From NCBI GenBank assembly GCA_003116995.1, contig BDSL01000005.1, positions 1,302,001 through 1,366,000 on the forward strand: DNA of 64,000 nucleotides, read 5' to 3'. A model generated the notes under the pieces. It did not search any database, had not been told where the DNA came from, and saw only the letters and a list, made by a program, of their open reading frames with translations. The stretch's first letter is position 1. Each line of letters begins with the position of its first letter. The stretch is from Yamagishiella unicocca (lineage: Eukaryota > Chlorophyta > Chlorophyceae > Chlamydomonadales > Volvocaceae). The position numbers and the translations under genes are program-made. This document shows, piece after piece, positions 58,497-64,000 of this stretch.

Positions 58497-61400
58497 CTAG
58501 GTCCGCACCGCCGCCTCTATCCGGTCCACCACCTCGCCAGTCAGTCTGGGAAGCACCGCCAGAGCACCCATGTTGTCGTGCACCTGGCTGACGCGGCTGG
58601 CCCCTTGTCGTAAAAAAACGTACGACGCAAGGAGTACGACATGTAGGGGGGGTGCAGAGGGAGCGTGCCGTGTGATTTGAGGGGTAGGCCTCGTGCGAGG
58701 GACAGTATTGGAGCGGGGAATGCAGGTGCGTGGCGGGGCGCCGGACGCCTTCAGGTATCCGAGGCGGCGCCGAAACAGGACAGAGGTAGGCACACAGGGG
58801 CACTAGTAATGCACATCACCGCGTGCGCAGCTGCTTAGCCGAAGGCCAACAACGGAGCTATTACGGTGACGTAACGTCACAAGCTATTGGGGGCAAGAGC
58901 TGCGTCGCCGGCCTGCTCCAGCCACACGGCGCAGTTGCCGCCGCGCACCTCCCTCCCGACCTCCATCGCTACCCGCCCATAACAATTCCCCTCCCTCCCG
59001 GGGGCCTATGCCTATATATACACGGCTTTCCCCCCGCCCCCGGGTGCTCACCCGTGATGGCCGTGCTGACATGTGGGTTCTTCAGGGTCCAAGCCAGAGC
59101 CAGCTGCGCCATGCTGCAGCCCAGCTCCTGAGCGATGGGCTGCAGCATGGCGGCCGCCTCGATGTGGGGACGCCGCTGTTCCAGCTTGGCCTGCGCGTCG
59201 TTGGGCGCCGGACATTGCACAGATGTAGGGGTGGCTGGTGAGGAGAGGAAGTCGATTGGACGGTAGGTAAGGAGAACCGGTGAGGAACGAACAAGGCCCG
59301 TGCACGTATTTCTCGTCACGTGATGTACGTTTCGATAAGTCACGAGGAAACAGGGAGACGAAATTCCCGTCATGCGATGTACGACGTCTGATTTGGAATA
59401 TGCACAGTGTCTCCGGCTCCCCGAATTTTCCGTCCGCGGCCCCACCACCCCGCACGCGTTACCTTGTGCTCCGCCAGGGTCAGGCGGCTGCCTTCGGGTG
59501 CCGTACCGCTGCCGTACTTGCCGGTCAGGATGCCCGACGCCAGCGGGCTCCAGATCGTAAGGCCCAGGCCCATGCGGCTGTCGTACAGGGGCAGGTAGTC
59601 GGTCTCCACCTGGGGTATGGGAGGGAAGCGGGGAATCGGGGTGTGGTTAAACTCGTAATGCGTGAAAGCAGAACGTCAGGAGAGAGCATTACCCTAGGCA
59701 TTCCGCCACACAGACAGCCTTGATCACGTGCGCTCCTTGCGTATGTTCGTACCTTTTTCCGCTCAAACAGGTTGTACTCGGGCTGCTCCATGACGGGGGG
59801 CATAAGGCCCAGGCGGTCAGCGATGGCTTGCGCCTGCAGGCGTGTGTTGCGGATGCGTAAAAGTAACTGTTACAGTGGGCCACAGATGTGATGCTTGGTG
59901 AGCACCATGCGTGCCGTGGTTGTAGCCACCGGTTGTAGCCACCGGTTGTAGCCACCGGCTGTAGCCACCGGTGGGGCACCAAACAACAGAGCCGGAGAGG
60001 TCGGGGGCCTTGGGCGTGGTGGGGCCCAACAGGAGTGAGCTTTACGGCAGGTGGTAGTGCTAGTGCTGCTGCGAGTATTTGGGGGTGAATGGCTAGGTTC
60101 CCCCCCCGCCCCTGTCATCCCCCGCTCATTTCCTCTTCCCTTCCCCCCCTTCCTGCGGCGGCGGCACACGCAAACCGCGTGTCCGAAAACTATTCGCCGG
60201 CTAGTTGCTGCCCTCCATTTCCTGCGCCACGTAATATAACTGGGTCTTCTCCTCCCCCCCTCCGCACCTCCTGTATCTGCTCCGTGCTCCACTCGCTTGT
60301 GCCCCAGTACAGCGCCATGCCCCGGTCCATCACGTGGTTCATGGCACGGACGGTTTCCTCGATGGGAGTGTCGGGGTCGGGCCGGTGACAGAACAGCAGG
60401 TCCACGTAGTCGGTCTGCAGCCGGGACAGCGCGGCCTGGGGGCGGAGAGGGAGGCGGCGGCGGCGGCGGCGGCGGAGGTTTTAGGACATTAGGGAGACGG
60501 TCGTAGGGGCGCAGGGGCACGGGGCGGGTTGGTAGAAACGGCTGAAGGTTCAGAGGGGCTCGGGAAGAGAGGATGTGCTGGCGGGACGAGGAGGACATGG
60601 CGAGTATCGCATAGGGAGTGGGACGCTGAATGCCTGCTCGCCAGGGCCTGCGTGCCCAACTGCCCCACCGCCCCTGCCTGCCTGGGTGCCCTCCACGATG
60701 TGTTTGCGGGACAGGCCCCTGTCGTTGGGTCCGGAGCCGCCCCAGAAGATCTTGGTGGAGAGGACCAGGTCGCTGCGTTTGTAGCCCAGATCCTGGTCCA
60801 GGGAGGGGGGAGGGGCGAGGCGGAGGCCAAGATGATTTTGGTCCAGGGAGGGGGGGGGGCGAGGCGGAGAGGGTCCAGGGAGGGGGGAGGGGCGAGGGCG
60901 GAGTGTGTCCAGGGAGGGGGGAGGGGCGAGGCGGAGTGGGTCTAGCAGGGAGGCGTGGTAAGGGACATGAATATGGACGTTCGCGGGTTTGGAGGCAGCC
61001 CCATCACCACCACCGCCACCACTACCGCCACCGCCACCACCACCACCACCACTACCAGCAGTGTAGCAGACAGGTGCTCCATGCGCCTCCAGCCCCCCCA
61101 GGCAACCCGCACCTTGATGGCCTCGCCCATCAGCGTCTCTGCCTCACCGTTGGCGTACACCTCCGCATTGTCGAAACTGCCGTACGGTCAGGCGAGGGAG
61201 CGTACGACAAACAGGCGCGAGGGGGGTCACGCGGATTAGCGACAGGGTGTGTGTTTGTGTATGTGCATATCGTGTGCGGGTTGCACGTCTTGGCTCCCTG
61301 GGCACCGAGTACGTGATTTGAGCTGGCGACTCCCCAGGACCCCGCTTCGAGCCCCACCCGGTGCACCCAGACGGTTGCCACTTGACGCCCAAGAGGGACG

Positions 61401-62536
61401 CCCTTGCCTTGCAGTAGTAGTAGCCCTTGTCTTGTGCTCATACATGACCGGAATCTAGCTGCGCTCCCTTCGCTCTCAGCCCTCCGCGGCTTATTGCCCC
61501 ACGGCGGTCCCCCCCTGCTCCGCCCTCCTCCTCCCCTCCCTCCTCGCCCCCCCCTCTTTCCCCCTCGTCCCCCTCCTCCTCCTCCCCACCCCCCTCCTCC
61601 CCCCTCCTCCCTCCCCCTCCTCCTCCCTCCTCCTCCCCTCCCCCTCCTCCTCCCCCCCCTCACATCCACGGGTTTCCCTCGAACCCCCTCACAAGTTGAC
61701 TCCGGCCTCACGGCACGCCTTGATCAGCTCCCTGGCCTGGGGGCGGGAGGGGTGTTCCAGGGAGGGCGGAAACGGAAAGATTCAAGTTCGGAACACCTGA
61801 TCTTGGATCCGGTGATCTTGGATCCGGTGATCTTGGATCCGGTGATCTTGGATCCGGTGGATCCGGGGGATGTTGGTTCCAGTGACCTCGGGTCGGGTGC
61901 GCTAGCCCCATCACTAGCCTTCCCTCCCCGCAGCAATGTTACACACGAGGATCCTTCTCCACCCTCGCCCCCACAGCACCAGCCCACCACCCAACCATCT
62001 CCCCATTGCCAGAGCCCTCTCCGCTTTCGCGCTACCTCCCGCAACCACAGACGCCCACCTCACCCCACCCATACCCCCGACCCCACCCAAATAAACCCAC
62101 CTCCTGCAGGTTGGCCTGGTTCTTGAAGGTCGTCCATGCTCCATACGACAGTGCACTAACCTTGGGATGGGGGGTAGGGTGCCGCATACCGGGTGGGGCC
62201 AGGGGGGTTACGTCCGCAGCTAATGGCATGGTGATACTGGGTAAGTGACAGGCGGGCAGAGCGCATTCAACAGGCGAGGCCGAGGGACACCACTCGGCAA
62301 CGCAGGGGGCTACGAAATCCAGCAGCCGTTTTGAGTATAAGTGTATACGACGGAATGCTGCGAGACTGCGGCTGGCTCTCTCTGGCGTGAGCGCACTTTG
62401 AGAGCTGCCCGCCGCAGGCCCTCGGGTCGGCGGAGCGGCCGGGCCTCAAGGAAGTGGGGAAACGGAAGCTGTTGACCGGGTCAGGTCGCACCTTCAGGCC
62501 GGTCTTGCCAAGGCGCCGGTACTCCATTGCTGCCAT
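58497..62536 (-). CDS. Aldo-keto reductase, plant KAB1 / Kv-channel beta-subunit type
   Basis: Ten exons: 62536-62492, 62160-62101, 61736-61693, 61176-61113, 60792-60682, 60435-60268, 59833-59753, 59609-59463, 59190-59052, 58603-58497 (TAG). All phases match, giving 321 codons, close to plant KAB1. It opens [19 protein letters not shown]. The catalytic tetrad is visible: Asp and Tyr in [15 protein letters not shown], Lys in [10 protein letters not shown], His in [12 protein letters not shown]. Later landmarks are [44 protein letters not shown] and the cofactor segment [20 protein letters not shown]. Soluble NADPH-dependent carbonyl reductase; relatives bind Kv channels as beta subunits. The intron 60681-60436 starts with GC, not GT. 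Introns hold several minisatellites. It is transcribed divergently from the DUF4202 gene. Confidence 0.95.
59915..59975 (-). repeat. 13-bp tandem repeat GGTTGTAGCCACC
   Basis: Four units in the reductase intron 59834-60267, next to a short match to the dispersed TGTAA repeat (59862-59885). Confidence 0.92.
60796..60945 (-). repeat. G-rich repeat GGTCCAGGGAGGGGGG... in intron
   Basis: Four imperfect units of about 30-45 bases (GTCCAGGGAGGGGGGAGGGG plus CGAGGCGGA) just inside the intron before exon 60792-60682. The first unit supplies the CCAG acceptor on the minus strand. Confidence 0.9.
61798..61866 (-). repeat. 15-bp tandem repeat GGATCCGGTGATCTT
   Basis: Four to five units in the reductase intron 61737-62100. 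Confidence 0.93.
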
Positions 62537-62816
62537 CGCGGTTCGGGCGCTTGGTAGCTTGGCGAGGGCAATATGGGGACTACACAGACGAGGAGCAGCG
62601 CAGGAAAGGAAGCACAGTGCAGTGGTGTATTATGAGAATCTTTGCTTATTATATGAACCGATGATGGACACCGTGTCCAGGAGTCCAGCGACCGCGAGGC
62701 CAGAGGCGGTTGGAGTGTTCCGATCGCGAATGACTACGATACATGTCACCCGATATCGCTCATCGGTATCGTCAGTTCATTTATAATACCTATACGGAAA
62801 TAAGCGTAGCGATACT
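62537..62816. promoter_or_regulatory. Shared divergent promoter region
   Basis: Only 280 bases separate the start codons of the minus-strand reductase and the plus-strand DUF4202 gene, if the upstream Met (62817) is used; 457 bases if Met at 62994 is used. Both 5' UTRs and both promoters must lie here. No TATA-like or other element could be assigned. Confidence 0.5.
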
Positions 62817-64000
62817 ATGCTGTTTACAATTCCCGATAGGTGGCTGGCTGCGAGCCATCCCGCCGTTAGCGCAGCGGCTGCCTCTTCCAGCACGCGCATC
62901 GTCACGGCTCATATCGCTCTACGCAGATCGCAGCGCACAAACTGCCATGGAGCTGGGCTGGCGCCACCTGCCGGCCAGCTGTCGTCCGGGGCGATGAAGA
63001 CTATTTGCACCGGCACGCATGGCACGGCGTTGGGCCCTTACAGCCGCAGGAATACAATTATCACAGCCGCATCACCTTCAGGCGGCGGCACCGGGCTGCC
63101 TACTTCCGACCGCCTTCAGGCGGTGCTCGATGGGCTCGATGCGCTGAACAGCAAGGACCCTCGCAACGTAGAGGTGCGTCTTACGGAAACCTTTGACTTC
63201 ACAACCCGCATTTTCGCCTCCATCCCGCCTCCTGACGACGCCCTGGCTCTCCGCTCGCGGGCCCCGTCTCCCTGCAGGTGGACGGCCAGCTGGTGCCGTA
63301 CGAGCTGGCCTACTCTCGCTGGCTGACTGCCTGGGTGCTGCGGCTTTGCGGCGACGCCTCCCTGGATCCAAGCGAAGAGCTTCGCATAGCCGCGCGGGGA
63401 CAGCACGTGGAACGGTGGCGAGTGCCCAGGAGCACCTACGCCGAGGTGGGGCTGGCAGGCTGGGGCTGGCGGGCTGGGGCTAGGGCTAGGGCTAGGGCTA
63501 GGGCTAGGGCTAGGGCTAGGGCTAGGGCTAGGGCTAGGGCTAGGGCTAGGGTGACCATACGGGGGGGGGGGTGAGAGTGAACCAGGTGTGAGAGTGAACC
63601 AGGTGAGACGGCATAGGAGATAGTTCTGTCTGGAGACAATTTCGGTAAGTATCCTCCTTTCCGATTCTCTTCTCCATCATCCTTTGATGTAGGCGTCCCA
63701 TTGCCGCCGACCCGGACCCTCGCCGACCCACTCGCCCCACTCTCCGCGTCGCCCCCAACCCCCAACCGCCAACTCCTCAGGGCCGCACGGCCTATCTCCA
63801 GTGGCGCGAGGACCTGAAGAAGCAGCATGCCGCCACCACGACGGGGCTAATGAAATCGGCGGGGTACAGTGAGGATAGTTGCAAGTGGGTACGGCATTGA
63901 TGTTGAAGCAGAGAGGAACTGAGGCGCGTTGGAACCAAGACGCGATATTTGGGAGGCGCGTATACAGATGCAATAATATGCCGATATTTGAGACACGGCA
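62817..64000 (+). CDS. DUF4202 family protein, 5' part
   Basis: Exons 62817-63173, 63278-63445, and 63781 to about 63884 (donor AA|GTGGGT), first two junctions phase 0. The protein shows the DUF4202 pattern: RLQAVLDGLDALNSKDPRN, then VDGQLVPYELAYSRWLTAWV and LRIAARGQHVERWRVPRSTY, then GRTAYLQWREDLKKQHAATT and GLMKSAGY. The His-containing AARxQHxxRW segment and the WRxxLKKxH segment are hallmarks of the family; the fold and conserved His suggest a metal-dependent hydrolase-like role, but function is unknown. The C-terminal third lies beyond the window. Met at 62994 (MKTICTG) is an alternative start; the longer form would add an Ala/Ser/Arg-rich leader resembling a transit peptide. Confidence 0.87.
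63472..63550 (+). repeat. (GGGCTA)n telomere-like hexanucleotide tract
   Basis: About 13 uninterrupted units in the DUF4202 intron 63446-63780, close to the donor. Confidence 0.97.

Overview
The window looks like nuclear DNA of a volvocalean green alga (Chlamydomonas/Volvox relatives). Coding exons are GC-rich and densely interrupted by GT(G/A)-AG introns. TGTAA, the green-algal polyadenylation signal, lies at plausible places, introns and spacers are full of micro- and minisatellites, and the gene set fits an alga. Almost every real gene is split, so models were built by joining exons whose splice sites, reading phase and protein family agree. Each reconciled model keeps one open frame across its splices; the unresolved joins are stated. 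The species cannot be named from sequence alone.

Layout. 1-3149 (+): 3' part of a multi-domain truncated haemoglobin. 3150-9091: repeat-rich spacer. 9092-14134 (-): ankyrin-RING E3 ligase of the plant XB3/XBAT31 type, with a myristoylation-type N-terminus. 14135-18789: old repeats. 18790-21537 (-): MYB protein with one R3-like repeat. 25544-27820 (-): F-box-like plus ankyrin-like protein. 28382-29913 (-): thioredoxin-like [2Fe-2S] ferredoxin, 5' end unresolved. 30896-37113 (+): large mTERF-like helical-repeat protein. 39123-40309 (-): complete PRA1 (Rab acceptor). 43193-about 44254 (-): unknown protein. 46691-49928 (+): second mTERF-like protein with a transit-like N-terminus. 50270-52419: 2.15-kb inverted repeat built from mobile-element-like coding fragments. 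53824-57390 (-): secreted TTHB210-like (DUF5602) protein, one junction unresolved. 58497-62536 (-): complete aldo-keto reductase of the plant KAB1/Kv-beta type. 62817-64000 (+): DUF4202 protein running off the window, divergent from the reductase.

The genes do not form one pathway; this is an ordinary mixed eukaryotic neighbourhood. Shared themes are organelle gene expression and redox (two mTERF-like proteins, the ferredoxin, the reductase), ubiquitin signalling (RING ligase, F-box-like protein) and haem chemistry. The most unusual items are the inverted repeat, the globin array with altered haem-pocket residues and 27-30-nt exons, the bacterial-type secreted DUF5602 protein, a GC-AG intron, and a dispersed repeat family whose copies carry a TGTAA signal.
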